Origin: Symmachiella dynata
GTDB lineage: Bacteria > Planctomycetota > Planctomycetia > Planctomycetales > Planctomycetaceae
DNA: 64,000 nt
Direction of reading: 5' to 3'
Assembly: GCF_007747995.1 (NCBI RefSeq)
Contig: NZ_CP036276.1
Location: forward strand, 502,001-566,000
Part shown: piece by piece, positions 1 through 9,276 of the stretch
Position numbering within the stretch: position 1 is the stretch's first letter
How the letters are laid out: each line of letters begins with the position of its first letter
The notes under the pieces: generated by a model
Databases searched by the model: none
What the model was told of the DNA's origin: nothing
What the model saw: only the letters and a program-made list of their open reading frames with translations
Position numbers and translations under genes: made by a program

Positions 1-440
1 TCCAAGCAGTACTCGATGCCTTTCCCGAAGAAGCAACCGTGCATATCGCTCGCTTGGAAGGGACAGCCATCGGCGGTGGGTTCACCATGTCCAACGGCGC
101 CGCGTGGGAAATTCCCTGGGCTTCGAGCCTGAGAACATACAACAAGCTGTGCGTTAACCATGTGATGTATTGGCACATGTTGGAACAAGCCTGCGCCGCT
201 GGAGCGATATCGTTTCGCTTCGGACGCAGTACTCCCGATTCAGGGACCTACAAATTCAAAAAGCAATGGGGGGCTCAACCGGTCAACCTGTACTGGTATC
301 TGTTGCCGGCCAAACCGGGGCTGGTTCCCGATATGTCACCCCCCAAGGAATCGTACGGCAAGGCGGCCGAAATCTGGCAAAAACTACCGGTCTGGCTCAC
401 ACGCATCATCGGTCCGCAAATCATTCGCAAAGTAGCCTAA
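1..440 (+). CDS. FemAB-like GNAT-fold protein, C-terminal part (5' partial)
   Basis: The reading frame is open from base 3 and ends at TAA 438-440, so only the last ~145 residues are seen. The segments FTMSNGAAWEIPWASSL and FRFGRSTPDSGTYKFKKQWG match the C-terminal half of FemAB-related acyltransferases found in PEP-CTERM/exosortase polysaccharide clusters. That family has a duplicated GNAT fold and is thought to transfer an aminoacyl or acyl group to a cell-surface substrate; the substrate here is unknown. It is followed 48 bp later by a polysaccharide deacetylase on the same strand. The exosortase itself, if present, would lie to the left of the window. The family call is fairly sure, the role is inferred. 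Confidence 0.75.
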   Translation, partial: QAVLDAFPEEATVHIARLEGTAIGGGFTMSNGAAWEIPWASSLRTYNKLCVNHVMYWHMLEQACAAGAISFRFGRSTPDSGTYKFKKQWGAQPVNLYWYLLPAKPGLVPDMSPPKESYGKAAEIWQKLPVWLTRIIGPQIIRKVA

Positions 441-488
441 GCCCGTGCGATTTTCCGCGCACGTAATTCTAAAACCTCGACGATCAAC

Positions 489-1490
489 ATGACTGCAAAC
501 CTGTTAATCACCATCGATACGGAAGAAGAGGGCCTGTGGGGCGGTCAGTACCGCACTACCGGGAACACCGTGGAAAATGTGTGCGCTGGTGTCGGTCGAT
601 TTCAAGAACTGTGCGACCGGTATCAGATTCCTCCAACCTACGTGATCGATGCACCTGTCGTGACCGATGCCGACTGTGTGGATCTGTTGCGAAAGATCCA
701 GGACGACGGACGCGGAGAGATCGGTACGCACGTGCATCCCTGGTGCAATCCGCCACAGGATTCCTATTGGGACAAGCAGACTTCGTTTCTGTGTAATCTG
801 CCCGAAAAATTACAACGCGAGAAAATCGTCTGGCTGACCGATGAAATCGAAAAACAGTTCGGCCGCCGTCCCACCTCGTTCCGTGCGGGACGGTACGGAC
901 TCGATATTGTGGGTGCGCGAATTTTACGTGAACTCGGCTACACCGTCGATTCCAGCGTGATTCCCTTCAGCAACTGGTCATCCGAAGGGGGGCCGAATTT
1001 CGAATACGCGCCGCACACGCCCTATTTCGTCGGCGATCGTGGCTTGTGCGAACGATGTGAAACCGGTTCCTTGCTCGAGGTTCCCGTCTCCGTCGGATTC
1101 AATCGTCCCGATTTCCAACGAGCGCAGTCGATTCGGAATTTTGCCATGCTGCCCTGGTTGCGGCGGATGCGGAGCGTCGGGATCCTCGATCGGTTGGGCA
1201 TCGTGCGTCGCATCAAATTTAGCCCCGAACAGGCGCGGGCACAGGACATGAAACAACTCATCGACGCCTATCTGGCTGGCGGGGCACCGGTGATGGTGAT
1301 GTTGTTTCACAGCACTTCGCTGGTGGCAGGGCAATCGCCGTATGTGAAAACGGCAGAGCGTCTCGAGGAGTTTTTCGCCGATTTGGCGGAAGTGTTCGAA
1401 TATTGTTTAACGCAACGCGGCATGGTGCCCGCCACGTTGAGTGGGTTTGCCGAGCAGTATACACAATCGCCCAGTATGGCGACGACGTAA
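489..1490 (+). CDS. Polysaccharide deacetylase family protein (WalW-like)
   Basis: This 333-residue protein starts with the NodB-type first motif ITIDTEEEG near residues 7-15, giving the catalytic Asp. A metal-site motif THVHPW lies near residues 79-85, followed by FRAGRYGLD near 136. No signal peptide is seen, so it probably acts in the cytoplasm on a lipid-linked or nucleotide sugar, or on nascent polysaccharide. It is longer than a bare NodB domain, with an uncharacterised C-terminal ~100 residues ending in an FHSTSLVAG segment. It sits between the FemAB-like gene and a GT2 glycosyltransferase, which supports a job in exopolysaccharide assembly. The exact substrate cannot be told. Confidence 0.85.
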   Translation: MTANLLITIDTEEEGLWGGQYRTTGNTVENVCAGVGRFQELCDRYQIPPTYVIDAPVVTDADCVDLLRKIQDDGRGEIGTHVHPWCNPPQDSYWDKQTSFLCNLPEKLQREKIVWLTDEIEKQFGRRPTSFRAGRYGLDIVGARILRELGYTVDSSVIPFSNWSSEGGPNFEYAPHTPYFVGDRGLCERCETGSLLEVPVSVGFNRPDFQRAQSIRNFAMLPWLRRMRSVGILDRLGIVRRIKFSPEQARAQDMKQLIDAYLAGGAPVMVMLFHSTSLVAGQSPYVKTAERLEEFFADLAEVFEYCLTQRGMVPATLSGFAEQYTQSPSMATT

Positions 1491-1553
1491 TCAATATTGC
1501 TGGTTCGGTTCGTTTGGGATCGAAACAGCGATACCTGTAGAGAGGGTGATATC

Positions 1554-2591
1554 GTGGAGGAAGCGGAACTCATTTCCATCGTGGTTCCTATGTACAACGA
1601 GGAAGGCAACGTCCGCCCGTTGTACGAGGCGATCGTCAAAGAATTCGACGAACTGTGGTGCACGTTCGAGTTGATCTTCGTCGACGACGGCAGTAGTGAC
1701 GAATCCGTGGCAACTGTCAAAAAGCTGCATGACACGGACGCGCGAGTCAAATTGGTGCGCCTGTCACGGAACTTCGGCCATCAAGTGGCGCTGACTGCAG
1801 GGTTGGAAGCCGCGCGGGGGGCGGCCGTCGTCATGATGGACGGCGACTTGCAACACCCACCGGCGCTGATTCCCGACATGATCGCCCGTTGGAAGGAAGG
1901 CTACGACATCGTCTATACGGTGCGTGAAGAGACCGAAGGCGCGGGTTTCATGAAACGTTTCACAGCCGCCGGTTTCTATGGGTTGATCAATCGTTTGGTC
2001 GATACGCACATCGTCCCCAATGCCGCTGACTTCCGTTTGATGGATCGCAAAGCGTTGAATTGCCTCAACAGTCTGCGCGAGCGGAATCGATTCATCCGTG
2101 GGTTGGTGAGTTGGATTGGTTTTAAACAATACGCCATGCCCTATACGGCCGCCAAACGGCATTCCGGCGTGACGAAATATTCATTCACAAAAATGTTCGC
2201 CTTTGCCGTTGACGGGATCGCTTCGTTTTCGACGTTGCCGTTGCGATTTTCAGCGGCCATTGGTTTTGTCGCCGCGATTTCGGGACTCCCGTATGCGTTG
2301 TGGGCGATCTATCTTAAGTTGTTCACCGACCAGTCCGTCTCCGGTTGGGCGTCGATGGTTGTCGCTGTCCTGTTTCTGGGGGGCGTGCAATTGATGACGC
2401 TCGGAGTGATTGGCGAATACGTCGGCAGGATTTATGAAGAGGTCAAAGGCCGACCGTTGTACATTGCCAGCGAAACCGTGGGATTTGATCACCCTCAAGC
2501 AAGCACGGATAGCAATCACGATCATGTGGTGGAGCCCCCCACGAATCGGCCGGCAGAAATCGCTGCCGGTGCGGCTCACACACAGTCGTAG
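1554..2591 (+). CDS. Family 2 glycosyltransferase with two C-terminal membrane helices (GtrB/DPM1-like)
   Basis: The GT2 fold is shown by VPMYNEEGNVRPLYEAI near the N-terminus, DDGSSDES, and the metal/nucleotide-binding MDGDLQHPP. Two hydrophobic stretches near residues 225-255 and 265-295 resemble GtrB/DPM1-like enzymes, which move a sugar from a nucleotide donor to polyprenyl phosphate. GTG 1554 is chosen because AGAGGG lies about 8 bases upstream; an in-frame start at 1497 has no comparable site. The tail after the second helix is long, polar and probably disordered. It likely primes lipid-linked sugar for the surrounding exopolysaccharide cluster. Confidence 0.88.
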   Translation: MEEAELISIVVPMYNEEGNVRPLYEAIVKEFDELWCTFELIFVDDGSSDESVATVKKLHDTDARVKLVRLSRNFGHQVALTAGLEAARGAAVVMMDGDLQHPPALIPDMIARWKEGYDIVYTVREETEGAGFMKRFTAAGFYGLINRLVDTHIVPNAADFRLMDRKALNCLNSLRERNRFIRGLVSWIGFKQYAMPYTAAKRHSGVTKYSFTKMFAFAVDGIASFSTLPLRFSAAIGFVAAISGLPYALWAIYLKLFTDQSVSGWASMVVAVLFLGGVQLMTLGVIGEYVGRIYEEVKGRPLYIASETVGFDHPQASTDSNHDHVVEPPTNRPAEIAAGAAHTQS

Positions 2592-2688
2592 CGGTTCGGA
2601 ATTTCTTCTGTACTACCAACAGTCCAAACTGGCGCACCGTGCGCGAATTTTTATGCGGCGACGCGAGGCCCGCACGGAACGCACACTG

Positions 2689-2765
2689 CGACGGCAAGCC
2701 GTCGGTTTGGGATGATTGAGAGTCACGCTCGGAAATCTGTGTTTCATCCGTGTTCAATCTGTGGC
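2689..2765. repeat. Composite dispersed repeat (palindrome plus CCGTG/CTGTGG motif)
   Basis: A 26-bp string at 2689-2714, beginning CGACGGCAAGCCGTCGG (itself a palindrome), recurs identically at 49932-49957. In both places it is followed within ~25-75 bp by copies of the TTTCATCCGTGTTCAATC / CTGTGGCTAA motif. Further copies of the latter motif lie near 42830, 42955, 49050 and 50045. This fills most of the gap 2592-2822 before the next gene. Confidence 0.7.
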
Positions 2766-2822
2766 TAAGAAAACAGCAGCCCTGTTGGGTTGCGGCACTG
2801 CTGCATTAGGTTTGTGATACCT

Positions 2823-3758
2823 ATGAGACGAGTCATCATTAACGCCGACGACCTCGGGATTTGCGAGGGAACGAATGTGTCCATCAGTCGGGCGCATCGT
2901 GAAGGCGTATTGACCAGCGCCAGTTTGATGGCCAACGGAGCGGCCTTCGACCATGCGGTGGAGACGGTTGTCGATCCCAATCCCGAGTTGGGGATCGGTT
3001 TGCATCTTTGTCTCACCAGCGGCGTGAGCGTGCTTGCTCAGGATCATCTCAAAGATCTGGTGGGCGACGACGGGCATTTTCGTCACGGATTTGTGTCGCT
3101 CGCCCGGGCGGCGCGGTCAGCGGCTCCGGAGTTTCTGCAGCAGGTCGAAGCAGAATTGGATGCGCAGTTTCAGCGTGTGCGTGACGCCGGCGTCCACATC
3201 GATCATGTCGATGGGCACCGTTATTTTCATGTGATCCCCGGTGTCTTCGAAATTGTCGCGCGCTTGGCACTGAAACATGATTGCCAAGTATTGCGGTATC
3301 CTCGTGAACGACTCGGACCGTGGGGACTTTGGACTCGCCCAGGTCAGGCCCAGCGACGCCTATTGAACGTCCCCAAACAAATCATCCTCTCGCGGTTTAC
3401 GCGAGCCGCCCAAGCACATCAGCCTCGGCCGGAAGGGACGGAGCATTTTCACGGTGTGCTCGACAGCGGTGCCGTCACGTCGCAGTCCCTATTGCGTTTG
3501 CTGTCCAACCTACCGGCGGGCACGATCGAGATCGTCACACATCCCGGCGGCGTGCGCGATACTGGAGCTGCCACTTGCACGGCTGACGATTTGAAATTCC
3601 TCCAATCCCCGGATCGGCTGTTGGAGTTCGAGGCACTCGTCGACCCGGGCATAAAGTCATTCGTTGAACAAAACGGCATTCAATTGCAGCGATTTGCGGA
3701 TATTGCGACTGAGGATTGTGCAGTCCCTGCTGCGAAGTGTTCAGGAAGCCTACCTTGA
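2823..3758 (+). CDS. ChbG/HpnK family (YdjC-like) carbohydrate deacetylase
   Basis: The N-terminus IINADDLGICEGTN carries the metal-binding Asp pair of the YdjC/ChbG family, and DHVDGHRYFH near residue 130 gives the His residues. HPGG near residue 240 is a third conserved block. Family members deacetylate N-acetyl sugars such as diacetylchitobiose or hopanoid-linked GlcNAc. At 311 residues it is of normal family length. ATG 2823 begins exactly at the conserved strand; an upstream in-frame ATG at 2790 would add an unlikely Cys-rich leader. Together with the deacetylase at 489 it gives the cluster two unrelated deacetylase folds. Confidence 0.87.
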   Translation: MRRVIINADDLGICEGTNVSISRAHREGVLTSASLMANGAAFDHAVETVVDPNPELGIGLHLCLTSGVSVLAQDHLKDLVGDDGHFRHGFVSLARAARSAAPEFLQQVEAELDAQFQRVRDAGVHIDHVDGHRYFHVIPGVFEIVARLALKHDCQVLRYPRERLGPWGLWTRPGQAQRRLLNVPKQIILSRFTRAAQAHQPRPEGTEHFHGVLDSGAVTSQSLLRLLSNLPAGTIEIVTHPGGVRDTGAATCTADDLKFLQSPDRLLEFEALVDPGIKSFVEQNGIQLQRFADIATEDCAVPAAKCSGSLP

Positions 3759-4663
3759 GTTCGCAACCACCCACTGTTGTCGAGATGTCGCCTTCGTCCG
3801 GATTGCCTCCCTGTCCGCTGTGTGGAGCCTCCGAGACGAAAGCGATCTACCAATTGACCGGTTATCGAGTTGCCCGTTGCACCTCGTGTCACTTCGACTT
3901 CAACGGAGATTTTCAAGGCGGCGGTGAAACCGGGCAGACCTTTGACCGTGACTATTACATGGAAGCGCACCGTGCCGCATTTGCGAATCATGCAAAAGAC
4001 TACTCCAAAGATCCCAGCCTCAAAGTATTTGAAAACCGACTAAAGCAAGTGGAGGCGCAAATTGGCGTTGGCCGTGTGTTGGACGTCGGACCCGGACTGG
4101 GGACATTTGTCAAGATGGCCTCGACGCGCGGCTGGGATGCCGAAGCAGTAGAAATCAGCGAATACGCTGCCAACCACATTCGGGAAACCCATGGTCTGCA
4201 GGTCTTTAATGGAGACCTGCAAAAATTCCCCGGGGAAGACGAATCGTTCGACTTGGTCACTTTTTGGGACTCGGTCGAGCATGTCGCCTATCCCAAGGAA
4301 AATTTAGAAACGGCATACCGGCTCATCAAACCGGGCGGCATGATCTTGTTGACGACGGATAACTTCGACTGCCTTGTGGCGGATATCGCGAGTTTGTTTT
4401 ACAAGGCGACGGCCGGTTGGTGCACCTATCCGTTGGAGCGGGTTTTTATTGATCGCAACTACGGGTTTTTCACCGATGAGACGTGCCGGGCTCTTGTGGA
4501 ACGCGTCGGATTTCACGATGTCGTGATCGACAAAATGGAATATCCGCTGGAAAAAATTAAACTGAGCGTGCTGGAACGCTTAGCGCTGGCTTCGATTTAT
4601 GGAATGGCAAAACTGACTGGACGACAGGCTCAGATCACCGTGATGGCGAAAAAACCACAATGA
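3755..4663 (+). CDS. Class I SAM-dependent methyltransferase with N-terminal zinc-ribbon-like motif
   Basis: About 302 residues. The N-terminus has CPLCG and CTSCHFDF, a four-Cys ribbon typical of sugar C-methyltransferase-like proteins in polysaccharide clusters. The SAM-binding motif VLDVGPGLGTF and the FDLVTFWDSVEHV motif follow. TTG 3755 is chosen: AGGA at 3743-3746 is 8 bases upstream and the TTG overlaps the TGA stop of the previous gene, implying translational coupling; ATG 3785 is the alternative. The ATGA at its end overlaps the next gene. It probably methylates a sugar or sugar nucleotide of the exopolysaccharide. Confidence 0.83.
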   Translation: MSSQPPTVVEMSPSSGLPPCPLCGASETKAIYQLTGYRVARCTSCHFDFNGDFQGGGETGQTFDRDYYMEAHRAAFANHAKDYSKDPSLKVFENRLKQVEAQIGVGRVLDVGPGLGTFVKMASTRGWDAEAVEISEYAANHIRETHGLQVFNGDLQKFPGEDESFDLVTFWDSVEHVAYPKENLETAYRLIKPGGMILLTTDNFDCLVADIASLFYKATAGWCTYPLERVFIDRNYGFFTDETCRALVERVGFHDVVIDKMEYPLEKIKLSVLERLALASIYGMAKLTGRQAQITVMAKKPQ

Positions 4664-6243
4664 AACCACTGACGACGAACGACAACTCTGTAATTCCCAA
4701 ATCCTATCGTGCGCTACTGCTGGTGATGATATTGGCATCGGTCCTCCCGATTTGGGCGACCGACCATTTTCCATCGCAGAACGGGCCGTGGTATCTGCTG
4801 GCATCGCACGTCATGCGGAACTACGAGAACCCGGAATTCAACTATGCCGACTATTACATCCGGCACTGGCACCCGATCCCGCACGCGCTGCATACGTATT
4901 TGATGTTTGCGTTTTCCTATGTCGCGCCGCCGTTGATTGCCATGAAGCTTGCGCTGACGGTTTACGCCATCGCATTGCCGCTGAGTATCTTTTATTTCCT
5001 TTCCATTGCTGCGCCCGATAAACGCTTCTTGGGATTTTTTGCCTTTGTATTGATCCATCACTACACGTTCTATCGCGGCTACCACAACTTTTGCCTCAGC
5101 ATTCCACTCTATTTTTTCAACCTGGGGTATTGGCTCAAACACAAAGACGATTTCAAACTCAAACATTCGCTCATCATGGCTGTGATGACATCGTTTTTGT
5201 TTGTGGCGCACCTGTTTGGATTCTTGCTATTGGCGTGCTCCATCGGTTGGTACCGCTGGATCGAAACGAAAAGTTTCATCAAAGGCACGATTTCCGCCGT
5301 CACGGCCAGTTGGGCCGGGTGGCTATTGTTATTGGATTTTATCTATCTCAACTCGCAAGAAAATTCGTGGGCCGACCCGGATGAATTGGAGTTCTTGCGT
5401 CCACACACCGCGGTCGAATATGTCTTCCGCAAGTTTTTCTACTCCATGTCCGTTCCCGCCTACATCTTGGGGGCGGCGATGCTCGTTTGGCCCACCTATT
5501 TGCTGTGGCGGCGGGTCTCGCAATCCCCTGGTTCCTGGGGGCAAAAAATACGCAGCACGATCACCCATCCGATGGTCGCGTTGTTTCTTGTACTCTGCGT
5601 GAGTTACTTCTTCGTACCGTACAAAGTCATCAACTGGCACTACGCCAACTCACGGTTACTGCCGTTCATCTTCATCCTCGCGCTGGCATGTGCCGGTCCC
5701 ATTCCTCAATGGGGAAAACGGCAGCGCGGCTTTCAGGCCTGTTTTCTTGCAACGGTCTGTGCGGCAGGTATTGGGATTGATCTCTTGATGTCCTGGGAGG
5801 TCGTTGAAGCCGAGAAAAAAATCGCCAATTACACCTCCGGGATCGAACATTTCGACGCGAATTCTACGCTGCTGCCGATTCATCTCGATAACCCCGCTCG
5901 AGGGCAAGTGCGACCACTGACGCGCGCCCACGAGTATTACAACATCGCCAAAGGAGGCGTCAATAACGAGGGGGCCGCCTACTTTAATACGCTCGTGCCG
6001 ATTTGGTATCGCGAATACCCAGTGTCGAAAATGCTTCCCGACTATGACGAAAAAGCTCCTGAGGAATCCATCCAATCTATCTCAAAGGTGTACGACTTTG
6101 TGTTAGTCATGGGGGACGATGACGAGTTGCGGACTCGGTTAACCAATGCAGGGTATTTGAACGTACACACAGCCGGTAATGTCGATTTGTTTCGCAATCA
6201 AAAGAAACTCGGAAACAAATCGTCAACATCCCAGGGATCCTGA
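4660..6243 (+). CDS. Polytopic membrane protein, glycosyltransferase-like, unknown function
   Basis: This 527-residue protein has about ten hydrophobic segments and a soluble C-terminal ~130 residues. The loop after the first helix contains acidic and aromatic residues (WATDHFPSQNGPWYLL), a position where PMT/ArnT-like GT-C enzymes keep a catalytic Asp. It starts in a four-base ATGA overlap with the methyltransferase, so the two are co-translated. It resembles the 523-residue protein at 15120 in size, helix layout and an early Asp-containing loop. A role as a GT-C-type lipid-linked sugar transferase is an inference; a pure hypothetical protein is the safe label. Confidence 0.8.
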   Translation: MKPLTTNDNSVIPKSYRALLLVMILASVLPIWATDHFPSQNGPWYLLASHVMRNYENPEFNYADYYIRHWHPIPHALHTYLMFAFSYVAPPLIAMKLALTVYAIALPLSIFYFLSIAAPDKRFLGFFAFVLIHHYTFYRGYHNFCLSIPLYFFNLGYWLKHKDDFKLKHSLIMAVMTSFLFVAHLFGFLLLACSIGWYRWIETKSFIKGTISAVTASWAGWLLLLDFIYLNSQENSWADPDELEFLRPHTAVEYVFRKFFYSMSVPAYILGAAMLVWPTYLLWRRVSQSPGSWGQKIRSTITHPMVALFLVLCVSYFFVPYKVINWHYANSRLLPFIFILALACAGPIPQWGKRQRGFQACFLATVCAAGIGIDLLMSWEVVEAEKKIANYTSGIEHFDANSTLLPIHLDNPARGQVRPLTRAHEYYNIAKGGVNNEGAAYFNTLVPIWYREYPVSKMLPDYDEKAPEESIQSISKVYDFVLVMGDDDELRTRLTNAGYLNVHTAGNVDLFRNQKKLGNKSSTSQGS

Positions 6244-6292
6244 TCGATCTATCCCTACAGTCGACCACCACGCACCCCACCAGAAACGCCCG

Positions 6293-7339
6293 ATGCCATT
6301 TGAGATCGTAGAGGAATCGTTAGACGTCGCCCGCGATGATGCCATCGCCGTATTGGACGCCACCCGGCAACATGCGGTCGATCGGTCGCGGTTTCAATGG
6401 TTGTATTGCGACAATCCCGACGGACCCGCCGTGCTCTGGGCCATTCGCAAAACAGAAACGGGCGAAATGGCAGGCTTTACCGTCGCCCTTCCGCGGCGGA
6501 TGCTTGTCGATGGCCAGTTGCGACATGCTTGGAACGGGGCCGATTTTTCGATTTTACCTCGATTTCGCACTTTGGGACTGGCTCTCAAGCTGCGCCGTGC
6601 AGCCAAGAACGGGGTTGATGACCAGCGCGTCGATTTTCTGTATGCCCATCCCAACGAAAAAATGGCCGTCATCCATGCAAAAGTCGGACATTCTCCGATC
6701 GGCGAGATGGTCCGCTACGCCAAAGTGCTCAGAACCGCACCGTACATTCAGCGCAAGGTGGGCAACAACGCACTGGCAACAGTCGGGGGAGCCATGCTCG
6801 ATCCACTGTTGCGAATTGCCGGAGCGGAGACCCGCCATCGTGCAAAATGCAACACATCGCTGATGGACATCACAAATATTGATGAACGTTTTGACAAACT
6901 CTTCGCCAATGCCGCCCCTGCGCGGGGCGTGATCGGGGTCCGCGATTCAAGATATTTGCGTTGGCGATACGCCGAAAACCCGCTGGAAACAGCACAAGTC
7001 ATTATCGCTGAGGAAAACGGACAACTTTGCGGTTATCTGGTGATGACCACCCAGCAGGATATGGGAGTCATCAAGGATCTGTTTCCGATGGATCGCCCCG
7101 AAGTGGCGCGCGACTTGCTCGCTACTGCTATCCGACAGGGACGCAAACAGGGGCTGAACAGCCTGTCGTTTACCATGTTGTGTTCAAACCCCTTGATCTC
7201 TTCGCTGGTGGAGTTCGGATTTCGTCAAAGAAGCGGATTGTCACAAATGTACGGATATGCACCGGAATCCAGCGAGCTCCGGGCGACTCTGTTGGACGTC
7301 AATGCTTGGTGGTTGACGGTCGGGGATCGCGACGTTTAA
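6293..7339 (+). CDS. GNAT family N-acetyltransferase, probably two GNAT units
   Basis: At 348 residues it is about twice one GNAT domain. The first half (to ~165) has ALWAIRKTETGEMAGFTV and a following strand-helix pattern like an acyl-CoA fold. The second half has YLRWRYAENPL and IIAEENGQLCGYLVM, another GNAT-like block. ATG 6293 is chosen because the upstream in-frame extension back to 6179 overlaps the previous gene and has no domain match. It ends the first run of the exopolysaccharide cluster; a 396-bp gap follows. It may acylate a sugar or a peptide precursor; the substrate is unknown. Confidence 0.8.
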   Translation: MPFEIVEESLDVARDDAIAVLDATRQHAVDRSRFQWLYCDNPDGPAVLWAIRKTETGEMAGFTVALPRRMLVDGQLRHAWNGADFSILPRFRTLGLALKLRRAAKNGVDDQRVDFLYAHPNEKMAVIHAKVGHSPIGEMVRYAKVLRTAPYIQRKVGNNALATVGGAMLDPLLRIAGAETRHRAKCNTSLMDITNIDERFDKLFANAAPARGVIGVRDSRYLRWRYAENPLETAQVIIAEENGQLCGYLVMTTQQDMGVIKDLFPMDRPEVARDLLATAIRQGRKQGLNSLSFTMLCSNPLISSLVEFGFRQRSGLSQMYGYAPESSELRATLLDVNAWWLTVGDRDV

Positions 7340-7735
7340 CCGGTGTATCCGTCAAATCAATCTTGCGCATCGACTTCCGGCATCGGAACGGCCTCCGTAA
7401 ATTGGCCAGATTGCGGTCCATGTGTCAGGATGGAGTGATTATGCGGTGAACGTAGAAACAAAATATTTTCGACCCGAAACGACAATCCACCGGGTGGACT
7501 GATGTGCAGGTGGACGGGTTTTGTGCTATTCTTTTTCCGTGTTTGCCATATTCGACGTGTTGATACGCCTAATTCTGGCCGATCACGTACTTTCCCTAAG
7601 AGAAAATGACCATAGGGGTTTTGTACAATCCGCGTGAGTCAGCACGTAGATTTCTCATTGATGGGTTGGGGCAAGATTTTGCAGCGGTTGCTGAGCCGGT
7701 CTTTCTTATTTCTTCTCCGTGTTGATTAGCAATAG
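7340..7735. other. Intergenic region upstream of the acyl carrier protein operon
   Basis: 396 bases without a convincing gene. It presumably carries the promoter of the ACP/LarA-like/ligase operon. No clear -35/-10 pair with good spacing and no -24/-12 (sigma-54) element with the required GG-N10-GC spacing could be found by eye. Confidence 0.4.
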
Positions 7736-7972
7736 ATGAAAAACGAAATTCGAACGTACTTGACGAACAATCGCGCCTCGTCCGAGGCAGGCCAATTCGA
7801 TGATCAAGAGTCACTGCTTGAGGCAGGAGTCATTGACTCGATGGCAATGGTCGACTTGATTGCCCACTTGGAAAAAACCTATTCGATCACCATCGACGAA
7901 GATGACATGGTTCCCGAAAACTTCGATTCGGTCGAAGCGATCGTGACTTATGTCACCGGCAAACAGGGGTAG
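7736..7972 (+). CDS. Acyl carrier protein
   Basis: A 78-residue acidic protein with the phosphopantetheine attachment motif GVIDSMAMVDLI, the acceptor being Ser35, followed by HLEKTYSITIDEDDMVPENF, the standard helix II-III pattern. This is not the fatty-acid ACP, whose motif is DSLD; it is a specialised carrier. It is followed by a LarA-like protein and an AMP-forming ligase. In XrtA/PEP-CTERM clusters a dedicated ACP and an acyl-AMP ligase often occur together, so an acyl or hydroxyacyl group is probably activated and carried for modification of the polysaccharide. Confidence 0.9.
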   Translation: MKNEIRTYLTNNRASSEAGQFDDQESLLEAGVIDSMAMVDLIAHLEKTYSITIDEDDMVPENFDSVEAIVTYVTGKQG

Positions 7973-8019
7973 CAGCACTGGTTCAGTGATTCGCAGTTAA
8001 TTAACCGTACGGGATGACA

Positions 8020-9276
8020 ATGTCTGAGATTAGCGTCGAACTTCCTTGGGGGGCTTGGTACCGCGACGAATTACATCGTCTGCAGTTGCCCGGTCATTGG
8101 GAAGTCGACGTCTTGGCACCTGCCGGAGGACAGGCATGCACGCCGCAGGACATTCAAGCAGCGATCACCGCACCGATTGATAGCCCACCGCTGGCGGAGT
8201 TGGCCGCTGGAAAAACGTCGGCGTGTATCGTGATCGATGACATGTCCCGACCCACCCGTACAGCCATGATCCTGCCGCCGTTGTTGAATCAATTGCGGCA
8301 GGCCAGCATTGCCGATTCGGCCGTCTCCATTGTGATGGCCACCGGTTCGCATGGAAACGTTCCCGCTGAGGACATCGCCAAAAAAGTCGGTCCGGAAATC
8401 GCGGCAACCTATCGCGTCGAATGCCACGATTGCCGCGGCGACTTGGCTCCAACCGGCATTGCCTACGGCGACCGTGAACTGCGCGTCAACCGTACATTCT
8501 ACGAAGCGGAATTGAAGTTGGGCATTAGCTCGATCCTGCCGCACTCCTTTGCTGGATTCAGCGGCGGCGCAAAACTCGTTTTGCCGGGATTGACCGACGT
8601 CCAGGCGACCGCCCGCAGTCACAAATTTGTGCAACTCGGTCTGCGAGGCGGAGCAGATCCTGATCGCAACAAATTCCGCAGCGAAGCTGAACAACTGGCT
8701 CGGACTCTCGGGATGGAATTTATTGTCTGCGTCGTGAGCAATCAACAGCGCGATCCGAGTCATGTATTCGCCGGCGACATCGTGGCTGCGCATCGCGCCG
8801 CCTGCCATGCCGCCCCGGGGGTTTTCTCTACGGAATTGCGACGCGACTACGATTGCCTGATTCTCAATGCTTATCCGAAAGACAATGACCTCATACAAGC
8901 CGAAAACGTTTTCATTGCCTTAAAGACCGCGAAGTCGCCGACCGTTGGCGATGACGGCGTGATTGTTGTGACGACCGCTGCGTCAGAAGGGGTGGGACAG
9001 CATGGACTGTTCGAGCCGGGCGGCCTGAGCTATCGTCCTCCGCAGCCTAAGCGTTTTTTGAAAAACCGCGAGCTATGGCTGTATGCTCCGACGGTCACCA
9101 CGCAAAATGCGCGCGCTCTCTATTGGGAGGGCTATCCCGTTTTTCAACGGCCTGAGGAATTGACGGCCGCCTTGAATCAGCGGTTTCCGCAGCCAACCCG
9201 CTGCGGCGTATTCCCTTGTGCTCCCATGCAACAGGTCAGCGACGCGCGCGGCGCGGTGATGGGGGTGGCGGTATGA
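8020..9276 (+). CDS. LarA-like (lactate racemase N-terminal domain, DUF2088) protein
   Basis: About 418 residues. VIDDMSRPTRT corresponds to the LarA DxTRP block, ATGSHG to the His of the substrate site, and LPHSFAGFSGGAKLVLPG to the His/Lys region, where Lys tethers the nickel pincer cofactor in lactate racemase; RSHKF is a possible further His. So the metal and cofactor ligands look retained. ATG 8020 has GGG six bases upstream; ATG 8014 is two codons earlier. It ends in an ATGA overlap with the ligase. No larB, larC or larE is seen, so any cofactor must be made elsewhere. It may racemise or epimerise a hydroxyacid destined for the carrier protein; this is inference. Confidence 0.85.
   Translation: MSEISVELPWGAWYRDELHRLQLPGHWEVDVLAPAGGQACTPQDIQAAITAPIDSPPLAELAAGKTSACIVIDDMSRPTRTAMILPPLLNQLRQASIADSAVSIVMATGSHGNVPAEDIAKKVGPEIAATYRVECHDCRGDLAPTGIAYGDRELRVNRTFYEAELKLGISSILPHSFAGFSGGAKLVLPGLTDVQATARSHKFVQLGLRGGADPDRNKFRSEAEQLARTLGMEFIVCVVSNQQRDPSHVFAGDIVAAHRAACHAAPGVFSTELRRDYDCLILNAYPKDNDLIQAENVFIALKTAKSPTVGDDGVIVVTTAASEGVGQHGLFEPGGLSYRPPQPKRFLKNRELWLYAPTVTTQNARALYWEGYPVFQRPEELTAALNQRFPQPTRCGVFPCAPMQQVSDARGAVMGVAV

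Noticed and set aside
7340-7735. Sigma-54 (-24/-12) promoter for the exosortase-type cluster, e.g. TTGGCCAGATTGCGG near 7398
   Set aside because: The GG and GC are only 7 bases apart, not the required 10, so it does not fit the consensus.
8071-8898. 275-codon reverse frame opposite the LarA-like gene
   Set aside because: Antisense shadow with low-complexity composition; the forward frame holds the conserved motifs and overlaps the ligase gene in the usual way.
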